NCBI RefSeq assembly: GCF_003073045.1
Contig: NC_037599.1
Coordinates: 25,954,695-26,018,694, forward strand
Direction: 5' to 3'
Length of the DNA: 64,000 nucleotides
Origin: Pomacea canaliculata
Lineage: Eukaryota; Mollusca; Gastropoda; Architaenioglossa; Ampullariidae
In this document: positions 14,662-26,113 of the stretch, piece after piece
Numbering within the stretch: the stretch's first letter is position 1
How the letters are laid out: the number at the start of each line of letters is the position of its first letter
Position numbers and translations under genes: made by a program
The notes under the pieces: model-generated
What the model saw: the letters and a program-made list of their open reading frames with translations, nothing else
What the model was told of the DNA's origin: nothing
Databases searched by the model: none

Positions 14662-15619
14662 ATGGCGGAAGCTGGAGCCTCTTCTGGCAACTATGTACCA
14701 ACCGGTATCGAAGACGATGACCCTGATCTAAATCAGACACGAGGTCAAGGTGAAATCCGGGTTCTTATCATTGGTGCTTCCGGCAGTGGGAAAAGTACAG
14801 TAGGTAATATTCTCCTCGGCAAGGACCACTTTCAGGTGTCAAGTGCTGTCACACTCGATAGTCAAACAAAAGAAGCGAGGATTGGAGAGAGCACGAGATA
14901 TGGCAGGCATCTAAAGGTGAGCACTTTTTAATGACATTATTCATTAAAACAGACAGAAGACACGATTTTAAGCTAGACATAATTTTGCAACAAACACACC
15001 ACATCTATTATATGGACGCCATTAACACTACTTCTTTAACAGCATTAACATCCATAGATATGGTGCCTCAAAAATACTACCAGTATGAGCATTAATTCTT
15101 CTAAATAAAATAAGTTATTGTTCTCTTGTCTTTGTAACTTAACCACAATTGAACACGACTTAAGCACCTTTAGAAACTATAACTAAAATCTCATCGATAA
15201 GCTTTCCTCGTAATGTGTCATTAATACACTTGTTGCATGTAAAGGTACTAGATACATTGGCAGTCATGAGTTCAAAGACGATGCCACGGCGAGGAAAGAA
15301 ATCAGAAAATGGGTGAAGATGTGTCCTGATCCTCACCTCATCCTTCTGACCATCCGCTGTGTACCACTCGATCTTGGAGCTGACGTGTTGAGGTTCAGAA
15401 GGTTCAAACATCTCTGCGAGGCAGAATTTACTCGCAGACGTCTGGCAATGCTCTTCACATGTGAAGACAAGCTGAAAGAGAGTGTAGAAGATTTCAAAAA
15501 GCGAACACACTCAGGTTTGGAAGAGATTTGGAGAGAAGCCGATACACGACATTTGTTTATTGGCGCCAGGGAACAAGAAACACTCCTTCACCAGGTCTTC
15601 CAGATTTGTGATGATCTGA
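14662..15619 (+). CDS. GIMAP G domain 1 of the tandem gene (frameshifted in G3)
   Basis: Exon 14662-14916 starts at an ATG following the acceptor at 14627. It encodes an acidic N-terminus and a good P-loop, GASGSGKST, ending at a GTGAGC donor in phase 0. Exon 15245-15619 follows an AAAG acceptor. It begins V-L-D-T in the expected frame, but the next recognisable residues (GSHEFKDDATARKEIRKW) lie in another frame, as if one base were missing around 15257-15262. The exon length is also one base short of the phase its paralogue has. The downstream frame is well kept (LILLTIRCVPL, a C-terminal helix region). Either it is a recent null mutation, an assembly indel, or an unusual acceptor (CATGAG, exon from 15271) restores the frame while skipping G3. 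Confidence 0.6.
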
Positions 15620-18600
15620 GTAGGTTACTTTTTCGCCTTAAAGCAAACACTTCATCAAACCAGCTCATGTGAATATTATTTATTCTCGTGCACAAAATTC
15701 AAGTAAATGTCCTTGCCTAAAACATATATTTTAAAATGATTATAAATTTAAGCATACATTTAATATTTATTGACGATAGAAACATGCAAGTCACATCATA
15801 AACCATAAAGTTTGCACAGAATAAACAAAAGACCCTTATTACAGGTATTATTTATATTAAAGGTAGTAATTTTCTTTATTTGTAAGAAGACTCGCTTCTC
15901 ATATTCTCCGGGATCCTTTGTCTTTCCTTTCGCTTTTTTTATCTGTGATAATCTTCTATATAGCCTGTTCTATAACAGTGTCAACAGAAAACTCAAAAGG
16001 GGATTGTATGGAGTGCGAAGAGGAGTCTGGATCCTGTGACGGATTCTTGGACTGCCGCACTTTGAAGCTAACAAGCAAGAAGAGACTTTCATGCAAAACG
16101 GCCATACGAAGAATGTACTTAGTATGTTTCCTCTTTTATTTTGCATAGTGTTTGAATGTGTTGATTTTGACCTGAATGAAGAAATTGTATATCTGGAACT
16201 AGAGAATCCACACTAAGAGCATTATGGGTGTACCGTTGGATGAGCATACAATGGTGTGACCGAGGACTTTCCTCAGATGGACACACCCAAAACATAATGT
16301 CTTCAGATAAGGGCTAAACTCTTTCAAGATCAACATCTTTCCAAACACCCTGATGAGGTTCTTAAGTTTCCTTTGGGTTTGTCGAGTCGCGACTAGGGTA
16401 AAGCAGATAATGTAATTTGTTGCAGAACGCGAACTGAAAGTGTTAATAATTGGCAAGACTGGAAATGGAAAAAGCAGTGTAGGTAACTCCATCTTGAACA
16501 CAGACGCCTTTCCCGTTACACGAGGTTTGGTATCATCTGCACAAACGGACCTGGAAAGGACAGCTCAGAAATTTGGAGTGACCATCAAAGTACGAATGTC
16601 TCCATCATGGCGTTTAAATATTTAATCAGTATACAAAGAACCAGAAAAAATAGACCATAGACGAAAATTATGACGGTAATGTTAAAATTATATGGCATTA
16701 TTTTTCATAATTTAAGAAAGTTTTTCAACTTTTAATAATTTACCACAATCTTTAAAAACATTAGCGTATTTCTAATGTGTGGATAAATAAAATTTAAAAA
16801 AAGTGGAGTGGATTTAATGTGTGCTTTAGGATAATATTCATATGCAATAGGCATGGTGCTGTCGAAAGCTTTTAACTATTGTATTTAAATAAATTATTAC
16901 ATATAATTAAATAACCTTTTTTAAATACATTGTTTTTGTAGGTAACTGATACACCTGACGTTAGCAATCTGCGTCTAGACAAAGAGGAAGCTAATGAAAG
17001 AATCATCAAGTGGAAGTCACATGACCCTGATGTCATACTGCTGGCCATTCGGTGTGACCTTCGCTACACCGCGGAGGAATACCAGATCTACGAGCAGATA
17101 AAGAAAGTATTAGGAGAAGAATACGTCAAGCCGAGGCTAACAGTGGCCTTCACCTTTGGTGATCGACAAGATACGGACATAGAAGAGGAACTAAAAATAG
17201 TCTGCAAAGAGCTGAAGGCGGTTCTGGAAGATGCTGAAGGACGCTACATCGTGTTCAGCAGTCAGGATAAAGATGAGGACAAAAAGCGGCAGGTTATTCA
17301 TCTCATGAACCTTGTGCCCAACTTCCGTACGTGTTTTTTTTTGTTTGTTTGTTTGTTTTTACTTTGAATGCTAGTTTTGATAATTACTGATTTTCTCTCA
17401 ATTTTTTAAAGCTATTTAATACAAGATGAAAACTCTGCTTGTCATTTAATATGGAAGTACAGTCGGACCTCGATAAGTCGACCTTCCCTACGTCGAAAAC
17501 CTCCCTGTATCGAATTAATTGTTAGTTCCCGGCCAAATACCTGCGTCTATTACGCAATTTTCCCTAACTCGAAAACTCCGTAAGTCGGTTTTTTTTCGGG
17601 TCCCTTTGAGTTCGACTTATCGAGATCCGACTGACTAATAATCATTTTCAAAAACGTCATTCATCTTTATAACATACAAAAATCAGACCTAATTCTTTCA
17701 TTAAAGAATATTGTAGTTTAATGTTGAGAGCATCCTTTTATTAGGTAGGATATATCCAGGGTATAGCTCTTATAGCCACAGAGGTTGTAAATTGTACATG
17801 TTTCTAAAATTTTATGCTTAAAAAATGAGATACAAGTCTACAAAATTCATTCCCATTAACCAAGCTTGACTCTCTATATATTTTATGTTTTTGTCTCTGT
17901 TTTGTCACACATTATTTTCCAAAAATATTCATTACGAAGTCCTTTGTCTGCTTATACAGAGTTTCCTAGTGACTTGAAGAGAATCCTTCTCCTTGGATCC
18001 ACAGCAAGCGGGAAAATCTCAGGAGGCAATGCACTTGTACGAAGAAAAGTCTTCAAGGCAGGCACAACAATGCCAAAGAAAACCAGCTACATAACTGAAG
18101 TCGATGGAATGTGGTTACAGGTAAAATTATTTAATCTTCGGCCTCATCCTGACACCTTGCCTAGATGTTCACTCTCGTAAAACTCTGCCCCTAGATGACA
18201 GCAAACAACGCAAAAAAATATGTGAATGTGTCAAACATTTTTCATGTAGATAATTTCTACCTAGTATGAAATCTTCTATAAATACATGATTATAAGATAA
18301 CCAGGATCTACTTCAGGGCTCCGGTGCATAGGCGGTCTTAACTTTTCGTCTTAAGATGCCTTGCTTAACTCGCTTTTCGTCTTGGCTAAGTTCGCTGTCT
18401 CAATCCTGTTGCATGAGCGATCTCAGCCCCTTGCTTAGCTGAGAAACGGGTCAGGTCAGCGCGGCGGTCGAGGTCAGTGATATAAATAAATTCGTCCGGG
18501 AGCGGCCTTGCCAACCGTATATTCCACCAATGAAAACTGCGCTACAGCGATGGTGCTGAGCCGCGAAATTCGTCTGCGCACCATGGTTGAAACGAAGGAG

Positions 18601-21600
18601 AGATGTGCGACAGCGAAATATTAGTCTTAATCGAGGAGGTTACCAGGGAGAAGAAGAGGCTTTACCAGAAAAAAGAAAAAGATGAAATAAAGAAATGAGC
18701 GGATTTAAGATCTTCCATAATTTCATTTCTCAGTCGTCAAAAACATCCACCCACGGACAGGGTGCCACCAGAAACACCCGTGATGAATGGAGAAAGTGAT
18801 AAATATTTTGGTAGATGATTTCAGAGAACTGATGGAAGGCACAAACATCGAAGGTTAGTCATTTTGTTTACCTGTGTAGATTTTTTTTTACGTCTGTGTC
18901 ATCCGCAGAAAAAGCTCTAGATACCGAGAGAATGCAAATGCAAAGCCTATAGTCAGCACACAACAGCCGGTTTAGAAAATAAATATTTCCATCCGAAATA
19001 CATTTATTTAAAATAACTAGATACATTTCTGATTTAGTTTTTGTTACAGGTGGTGAATCATTTACGCTGGTTCCTCCAGAAGTCTTTCATGATAGGGGAG
19101 AGTAATAAAATAATAATATTGACATATATAGGAGGTGCAATATAGAACACTCCAGTTCAATCTTCTAATTCAACAATGGAAATGCTTTTGCTAGAAGTAT
19201 ATCTGCAGATTTATTATTTTCATGCATAACAACAACAATGAATTGAACATTTCAGATGATGATGTTTTCAAATGGGAAATTTTAAAAATGTACTTTATAG
19301 AACAGATATTCCTGATGGTATTTTTGAACAAAACATGAAATATTAAGGAAAAGCCACCAAGGTTTTTGTCCTTTAGAGAGGGCAGCTACATATAATTTTC
19401 CACAGCTGGCTTAAAATTATAAATTGTTTAATTCAAGTGCCAAACACAGACTATGACATAATTTGGGAGATGTACACAGCAGGTTTGTCTTTACATCCAC
19501 AGTCAGTTTGGACATTTAACCAGTTTTAACTACAAGTCTAATACATGTTACAGTACCAGTGTTCTACAGTTTAGATTCCAGTAGACACTCAGCTTCTGAA
19601 TGACAGATTTGCAGTGTCTACATTCTTAAACAGTTGCAAATAAGATGTTATGAAGTTCTGAAATGGCTACACCTGAGTCCAGTGAAAAGTGCTAAATATT
19701 AACTCTAAAGAGAGAAACATGTCCTTCACAATCCTACTAGCAGCATGTAGTAAATATCAACATAACTGCTTTTTACTAGTTACTTGGCATCACAAAGAAT
19801 AACAAGCAACACAATAATCTATTTATATAGAAACCTTACACAGAAGAGTAATTCAAACAATACCTTTACATAACCTAATGCAATGGTAAGTACTCAGTGC
19901 TCCCAAGTAGAAGTGTCATGAATCAATTGTTCTAAGAAACATTTCTTTCGTGCAGCATCAAGACCACACAGAGTTCCACACAGCAATATTCAAAGCCATC
20001 AAAGCGGCTTAGACCTAGACAGCTGCACATTTCTGAAAAAAATCTTTTTGACTGTCAGATAAAAACACCAGGTGATGTACCAAGCAGCCAGAATTCCATC
20101 CGTCAACTGGGTCACCCGAAGAAAGCAAAATACCTGATGATACAAAAGAATGCACAACAAAGATAAGAGAACAAAAAACTTTGTAGCTCCTGGACAGTGA
20201 ACTTGAATCTTGTTAAAAAAGAATTGCAATTCATGGAAATCAAAATAAATCTGGCACAGGCTGAGGTAACAAATACTAGACAGAAAAACAGATGGAAATG
20301 GATTGGTAATGCCAGCTGCTGAAAGTGTTCACCAACTGATTGGGGTGGATGTTGCTATTCAGCCAAAGTCAAATTGAATAATAATGTGACCATTCAGTTA
20401 GAAATTATGACAGCACAATGGAACACATGATGATTTTTGCTGCTTTGGCAGGGATGTATCTGAAGTCACACAATATATTCTGAAGCATATGATATTAAAG
20501 GGGAGGAGTTCTTTTCCTTGTCTGCATTTAAAAAAAAGGGAAACTAAGCCAGTCCCTCAGCGGGTAGCCACTGTCTCCCATATTCATCCCATGTCAATGC
20601 CGTCAGCCACTACAACTTGCATTGTGCTTGTAGCGTAAAATTGTAATGCCACCATCACCTGCAAAAGACATAGGAAATATTATTGACCTCAATGATTTAT
20701 ATATTTTAGTATTCACATCTAAACAAAACTGTCCATTTTAGTTAAAAAGGACGATGTGAACATTAACCTATTATGATTATCTATCTCTTGAGCCACATGT
20801 TTACAACTTGAGACATACTGCAATGAACTGCCTGTCAAATTGATAAACATGTATTAAATCAAACTATATAAGAGATTCTGTGTGCTCTGCTACATTATTC
20901 TGTGTTGTTTTACTTAAATACAATGCCATCAATTTTTTAATAATGTTTACATACTCTAAAACAACACTTGGAGCACAGTGGATGGGCCAGAATTGTGCGT
21001 CTGCTCATATGACCCAAGTATAGCAAACTGAATTTTTTTGGATTATTGCTGTCACCAGAGTGAAAGTAGAAGATTTTCATTACTTTTATTGCAAAATTCA
21101 AGTTTTTTCCTTTCCAAATATATATAAGTTTTGTGGTCTCTTGTTTACCTGAGAGCAGCAATAATAACAACAAACATCACCCACTGTCGTCAACACCGTC
21201 TTAAGTTATACGCCATTGTTTTGTTATGTGATTATATTTTGAAGTCATGCTAACATTATTAAATATTTTTAACGTAATGCTGTCAATTACACTTATTAAT
21301 TATATATTTATATAGTGGTGGTGACTATAGTCTTACCTGCAGCAAAGGCGGAGTAGAGCCTTTTCGTTGAAAATGATGGTCGAAATCATTTTCCACTGTT
21401 ATGTTCGCTCGACGGAATCGAAAACAATGAAACAAATCGACGTCATACATTTCAAATGGATTTGATGGATCGCTGAAGTAGTGAAAAATCTGTATCTGTC
21501 AATGGTATACACAGGGCAACTCAGTAAACAACACGATCAAGCGCCACTGTTACTACGAAAGCCGCCGTACGGTCATGCGTAAGCAGCGTGTCGCGGCTAA

Positions 21601-22806
21601 GCAAGGAGTTAAGCCTGGGGGGGACCAGTCTCAAATTTTAAGACTAAGACCGCTTGCTTAGCGAGTTGAGACCGCCCATGCACCGCGCTTAGCAGGCGTC
21701 TTAGGTTAAGACAGCGTGCTTGGCTTAACTGCGGTCTTAACTCGAGTTAAGACCGCCTATGCACCGGAGCCCAGATGACTAAGGTTCTATCTTTTAAACC
21801 AACCCGTGTTTGTCGTCTTAATTAAATAAAACTAAATTAAATAAAAATCAACACAATACATGGAAAAGGAAAAATATCAATTGTCGTTGCATAATCAAAA
21901 ATAAATAAATAAATAAAAATTAAGAAAAAAAAAACAAACCAAATAGGGTTATCGCCATAAGTGTTTCTTGTTTGCTTATGTTAAAAATATCAAAATCTCA
22001 TTTACTTACAGTACCTCACATTTATGGATCATGATCATGTCATAAATTTCCTTCAGTCGTTGTGTCCTCCACCTACCCTACCCCCGATGCCCGCATATTA
22101 GTTTCGTAATAAGAATATCATCAAAAAGTCTAAGAAAATACAACAATATATCAAACGTTTAATTAAGCCTTTACTAACATATTTATGTTGAATACTGGTC
22201 TTTAAAGCAGACTTTTAAAAAAGCGGTCTACGGGAGTTAATTTTAGGTTTGATGTTAGCTTAGTTACTTCCCTTTATTTCTCTTAGCGGACGTTTTCGTT
22301 AGTCTTTATACCTTTTCAAATGTTAAATGTGCATATTTTCCACTTTGATGAAGATCATCAATACACCGGAGTTATCCCGTCTCAACACCCGTGACTTTAA
22401 AAAGCAGATGAGCTCGCTGCTGGAGGCCTCGGAGCCTGGTCCACATGTCATTCTGGTGTTTGTCAGGGAATCACAGGTGGCGTCTGAAGATTTCTCCTTT
22501 TTTGAGGGACTTGAAGCGTACTTCGGAGAGCGCCTTGAGCAACACTTGATAGTTGTTACTGTTACTGTTACAGACGAGAAGAGCAGCGCAGGAGATGACA
22601 GTCTGAGTAAACTTGACAAAATAAAATGCAGGGAAAAACTCTGCTTCGTAGACACCCAGACATCAAATGACAAGACCGAAATATTGACGACTAACATTAA
22701 AAATCTTCTTCAGGCTACACGTGGAAACTTCTTACCATTAAAGCGCATTCCTTGTGACCATCATGACACGGATACTCCTACTTCTCATAAAAAAGTCAAA
22801 TACTGA
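14662..22806 (+). CDS. Tandem GIMAP gene: exons for three AIG1-type G domains in a row
   Basis: Coding exons: 14662-14916, 15245-15619, 16426-16589, 16942-17326, 17960-18120 and 22354-22806 (stop TGA). They form three repeats of [P-loop exon, G3/G4 exon]. Each P-loop exon after the first starts with two bases completing a split codon, and each internal G3/G4 exon ends one base into a codon, so units join in phase 1. 17326/17960 joins cleanly. 15619/16426 joins if the donor GTAGGT at 15620 is used; otherwise domain 1 would end at a stop at 15670-15672 and be a separate gene. Domain 1 has a 1-nt frameshift, and domain 3 has degenerate motifs. No membrane segment or CaaX is visible; the tail is hydrophilic (ends SHKKVKY). 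Alternatives are two adjacent genes, or a partly decayed array. Confidence 0.65.
15918..16148 (+). other. Small open frame: hydrophobic N-terminus plus Cys-rich segment (76 codons)
   Basis: Lies in the intron between G domains 1 and 2 of the tandem GIMAP gene. The frame begins MSFLSLFLSVIIFYIACS, which looks like a signal peptide. Next come a short polar region with six cysteines (GDCMEC, GSCDG, LDCRT, LSCKT) and a hydrophobic C-terminus (YLVCFLFYFA). No family is recognised. It could be a small secreted or GPI-like peptide, a cassette exon, or chance in AT-rich intron sequence. Confidence 0.25.
16426..17326 (+). CDS. GIMAP G domain 2 of the tandem gene (intact)
   Basis: Exon 16426-16589 follows a TTGTTGCAG acceptor and encodes RELKVLIIGKTGNGKSSVGN (intact P-loop), ending in phase 0 before GTACGA. 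Exon 16942-17326 begins V-T-D-T-P-D (G3), then the conserved box around DVILLAIRCDLRYTAEEYQ, FTFGDRQDTDIEEEL at the G4 position, and EGRYIVFSS; it ends in phase 1 before GTACGT. Sequence identity with the membrane-anchored paralogues (10854-12920 and 50019-52487) is obvious by eye, so this unit belongs to the DTPD/FTFGDR subfamily. It is the only fully intact G domain of the three. Confidence 0.85.
17460..17633. mobile_element. Short palindromic MITE in the tandem GIMAP intron
   Basis: The left end CAGTCGGACCTCGATAAGTC is, with one mismatch, the reverse complement of the right end, about 17611-17633. It is 174 bp long, noncoding and foldable into a hairpin. TA precedes the left end, as in Tc1/mariner-pogo type elements, but no TA follows the right end, so the class is only suggested. 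Confidence 0.65.
17960..22806 (+). CDS. GIMAP G domain 3 of the tandem gene (degenerate, split by transposon-bearing intron)
   Basis: Exon 17960-18120 follows a TTATACAG acceptor and its first two bases complete the codon left by 17326. It encodes SDLKRILLLGSTASGKISGG: the P-loop has Ile where Ser/Thr normally follows Lys. Exon 22354-22806 (phase 0) begins I-I-N-T-P-E, a changed G3 (usual D-T-P-G/D). It continues with a recognisable box (GPHVILVFVRESQVASEDFS) and ends in TGA. The two exons lie 4.2 kb apart because a Harbinger element occupies the intron. It probably binds GTP poorly or not at all, a pseudo-GTPase module; this is inference from motif loss. Confidence 0.65.
18603..18698 (+). 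pseudogene. Myb/SANT-like protein fragment of the Harbinger element
   Basis: A 31-codon frame starting at an ATG reads SEILVLIEEVTREKKRLYQKK, resembling the first helix of the Myb/SANT-like protein that accompanies Harbinger transposases. It ends in TGA and later sequence is not open. Assigned by context as much as by sequence. Confidence 0.4.
20380..21500 (-). pseudogene. Harbinger transposase, broken
   Basis: Minus-strand exon ending at 21337 (GTAAGA donor) encodes FSDPSNPFEMYDVDLFHC and continues to GSTPPLLQ, the N-terminal region of Harbinger/HARBI1-type transposases. After an intron, sequence from 20658 downward reads VMVALQFYATSTMQVVVADG. It then jumps to GDSGYPLRDWL (DDE-domain motif around 20560) and RYIPAKAAKIIMC (near 20430). 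A large part of the catalytic domain is deleted and stops and frame changes interrupt it, so it is a fossil. Confidence 0.75.
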
Positions 22807-25089
22807 TTTTCTGAATTTGTTAAGTATTTGACGTTTAATTTTAAAAAATGAACAGAAAGAAGCTAATTTTTTCCTGAACAAGTGAACTAAAATTGCTGCA
22901 TGAAAAATGATGTATTGACATAAAGCTGTTCAGATATGTATATTTCTCTCAAGTGTCAAAACAATTTTTATATTCCATAGCACATTGAATATTTCTGTAA
23001 AGGTTACTTATATACATACATTCTGTCCAGAAAATTTATACAAAAAAGGACTACATCTGTATTGTACCTAGCTTCTAGATTCTAGATGACTGACCTAAAG
23101 ATCAAATATGCAAATATACTATTTGAAAGTGCACAAGTTCTGCTCTTCTTTTCAAAGGAGATAATCTAAGGGAATTTAAGAAGACACACAAAAAAAAAAC
23201 AATTTAACCAATAAACATCAGATAAAATGTTTCGTCTTATAATGCTCACCGTTTATATTTCATAATGCTATAACAATAGTTAATATTATAATATAAAGCA
23301 AAACTAAAGATTCATTATGTTGATCATTTAACACTGTTTTGGCTAAAGATTTTTGTGTGACAAAGACGAATGACTGCAATACTCTTCATTATTAAAATGT
23401 AAAAATACCAATTAAAAAAGTCTACATTTACAACAGTAAAGAAACGATTTTGAGATGATGAGTTGCTGCAAAATAAAGAGTTTTAGATGTATAGCTGTCT
23501 TTCTTAAATTTTAATTTTAATGAAAATAATGATAGGGGATTTCGAACGTCAAACTAGCAACAGATTATCGAGTGTCAACTTGGTCGTCTGTTACAGTAGT
23601 GTCAAATGTGCTTTACTTCTGTGTACAAGAATGAAAAACAACTATATCTAAAAGGGCAATGCAAGATATTGTTTGTCCTACATAATACACACATATACGT
23701 GTTAAACAATTTCTTCCACACACACACACATTTGCAGAAACAGTAGACACAGTTGGTGACCTTAGGTCACGTCAGGCAAGTACAAGATGACGGTCAGTAA
23801 AGTTGGTCAAGGGAATAGTCCGTGGAATGAATGAGTTGCAGTGACGATTGGTTCTACAGACAGACTACAAAAGTGAAAACTCACATGTCAACACATGGTC
23901 AGAAATAGAGAGGATATGGCATACCCTCCTAATGATTTGCTGATGACAAAAGCTGCCAAGTCCCTCTGTGTGATTCCGGTGTTCAAGGGAGACGAGACTT
24001 TTCACATTCCCAAGGGAGAGGCTGAGAAAGGGGCTAGCACAAACCCTGAGTGATGAATGAAAAAAGATGAGACTTTCACTTTTCAGACATCGAACAATTA
24101 TATTTAGGCATCGGCATTTTATTTGCGGCAACTACACTCGTCAAGTGATGATCAAAGATATTCTCTGAAAAAAAGCTTGTAAATTCTTAGACGTGTCTTT
24201 AAATGATGCTTTTGTCACTGTAATAAAAGCATTCGGCCTAGGATAACACGCCTCTAGGAGTAGCTATTATTTTTTTACTTTTTGATGTCACCATTAACTA
24301 AACAATATTGCTACTGTACTCAAGATGCACAGCAAAAGTAAAACCGATCCGAAAGTCATGGGAGATAACTATGACCTTCATGAGTTTTATTTTACGCAAT
24401 TCCTTCCCTTTGACCACAAGTATGACTAGGACTACCCTTTGGTATGCACTAATAACTTTTTACTAATACTGGTAGAAAAGGTAGATTATGAGAAAAAGTC
24501 ATCTTGGTGATAGATCCTACTAGTCAGAAAACTTTAGGTAATTTTGTCATGAGAAGACAAGGTACACTGAAAGTTGACCATCGGGCGCTTGGTGATCGTT
24601 GAGCTTCTGTACTCCAACTTAAACGAGTTAATGGTTTGCATTCTTAGCGTGAAACTGTGGTTAGTATATTTATAAGCATTCACCACTCGAAAGTATACCC
24701 TCTTCTTTACTCTGGAGAAAGCAACACAATGAGAAGACCTTGCATCATGGCATGTGTTGACAGTGAGTGATTTACTAAGTTGAAAGAGGAAGAATAAATC
24801 GTAGACATTATTTTTTATTCCAGGAAGGGAAAAGATCGAGGTATGAGCCATAGGGACTTTGTCAGCATAAAGATATAGACAAATAATATAAGCAATGAAT
24901 CATCAATCAAGATATTGTGTAAAGTTTGCACAAATCTAGAGCTTGAGTAGGATTTCTGTTTTCTCAGGGTGACCCTAAATAACGAGGTCACTCTGAAGAG
25001 CTTCATTGAAGCGCATTTTTCACTTTTTAGGATCATAGACAGAGGCGAAGTACGGGACTCTTGCTAAATCTGCTTGTATTGTACTTTAT
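22807..25089. other. Spacer between GIMAP array and CTLD gene, no gene seen
   Basis: AT-rich. A few CA/TG words (23715-23731) and longer minus-strand open frames (23865-24131, 24534-24851) show no recognisable protein. They may be the eroded continuation of the LINE fragment at 25090-25370. Confidence 0.35.
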
Positions 25090-25370
25090 TTCAGCCTATG
25101 TATGACAAAGAGATCAGGGTGCATGCTGTAAGTGAGCATGCTGTAAGGCAAGCAAGATGGCAAGGATTTCCGCTGTGAAAATAGAACATTGGTCTGCCAA
25201 TCGGACTGAAGCAGCCCGTTGTGGTTGGCAGGACGGAACTGCTGACACAGCGACTGGGCCACCACTTAGGATTTTGGAGCCATCTGTAAAAACTGAGCAG
25301 AATTTAGGATAGTCAGAAATGAGTTCATGAAAGTGTTGGAGGAAGATGAGGTCACTAGTGTCCCCCTTTT
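25090..25370 (-). mobile_element. LINE remnant: RNase H domain
   Basis: On the minus strand the sequence reads YPKFCSVFTDGSK followed by a glycine-containing turn, and then SIFTAEILAILLALQHAH, the two hallmark strands and helix of the RNase H domain found in Jockey/I-type non-LTR retrotransposons. The frame is open for about 85 codons and then hits stops. No reverse transcriptase was seen next to it. Confidence 0.65.
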
Positions 25371-26113
25371 TGAAAGCTTATAAACACGAGAAACACTCGT
25401 ATGTTTCATTGTTTATTGTATTCTTTGTACAAAATTCCAAAGCTCACTTTTCGCTTGGTTCTCGTTGCACTTTGTCTTTTTTTGTGTCCCATTTTGTTTC
25501 TTTTTTCCTTAACTGCCTTCCCCTTCTCCCTCTTGGGCTCTTTGTGGGCAACATTCTTGTGTACGCTCGAGCGATTGTGTGTGTGTGTGAGAAAACATCT
25601 CTATTTCGTTTTATTTGGCTTTGCGCATTAGGTAACAAAAGCAAAATGTATGGGTTTTTTTCCAGACAGTTCTGGTTTATTTTGCTATGGATAGCATATA
25701 AAAGTTCTTCCATCGCTAGTTAACGGCTTTTCCCAGCAGGACTTCAACGCAGACGGAAATAGATAACTCTTTACTTCCGCTAACAGAGTGAGACTATCAA
25801 TTCTATCTTGAGTCCCCTAGAAAACAGGAAGCGTAGCATCGGCTGGAGTTTCAGTGCTGATTCAAGAGCTCTGCCATTTGTAGAGACACTGTGATTTCTG
25901 AGGTTGGTATTTGCCTTTTTACTTAGGAAACGGTTCTATTCTCAGACTGTTACTTTAAGATAGTTTAATTCTAAATAGAGTCTCAGATACATGGACTATG
26001 TCCACAAAACTGTCAGAATTCACACTCTAAATTATTTTATTGTATAACGGACGAAAAATGTGTTGTATTTCATAGTAAACATTATACTTCCTTCTTTTCA
26101 ACCCTAGAAAAAG

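Larger units (their letters stand above)
18317..21771 (-). mobile_element. PIF/Harbinger-type DNA transposon, decayed, in GIMAP intron
   Basis: Perfect terminal inverted repeats (26 bp, starting GGCTCCGGTGCATAGGCGG) bound a 3455-bp element, flanked by CAG at 18314-18316 and 21772-21774. A 3-bp duplication of CWG type is known for animal Harbingers. Extra subterminal copies of the GCTTAG/CTTAAG words lie near both ends. Inside are decayed pieces of a Harbinger transposase on the minus strand and a short Myb/SANT-like frame on the plus strand, the usual two-gene layout of the superfamily. Stops and an internal deletion mean it cannot be autonomous. Confidence 0.85.

Noticed and set aside
15160-15510. 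116-codon minus-strand open frame opposite G domain 1
   Set aside because: It is the antisense shadow of the GIMAP exon at 15245-15619 and resembles no protein.
22323-22697. 124-codon minus-strand open frame
   Set aside because: Antisense shadow of the last exon of the tandem GIMAP gene.
23865-24131. 88-codon minus-strand open frame
   Set aside because: Not recognisable; possibly eroded retroelement sequence, but nothing supports it as a gene.
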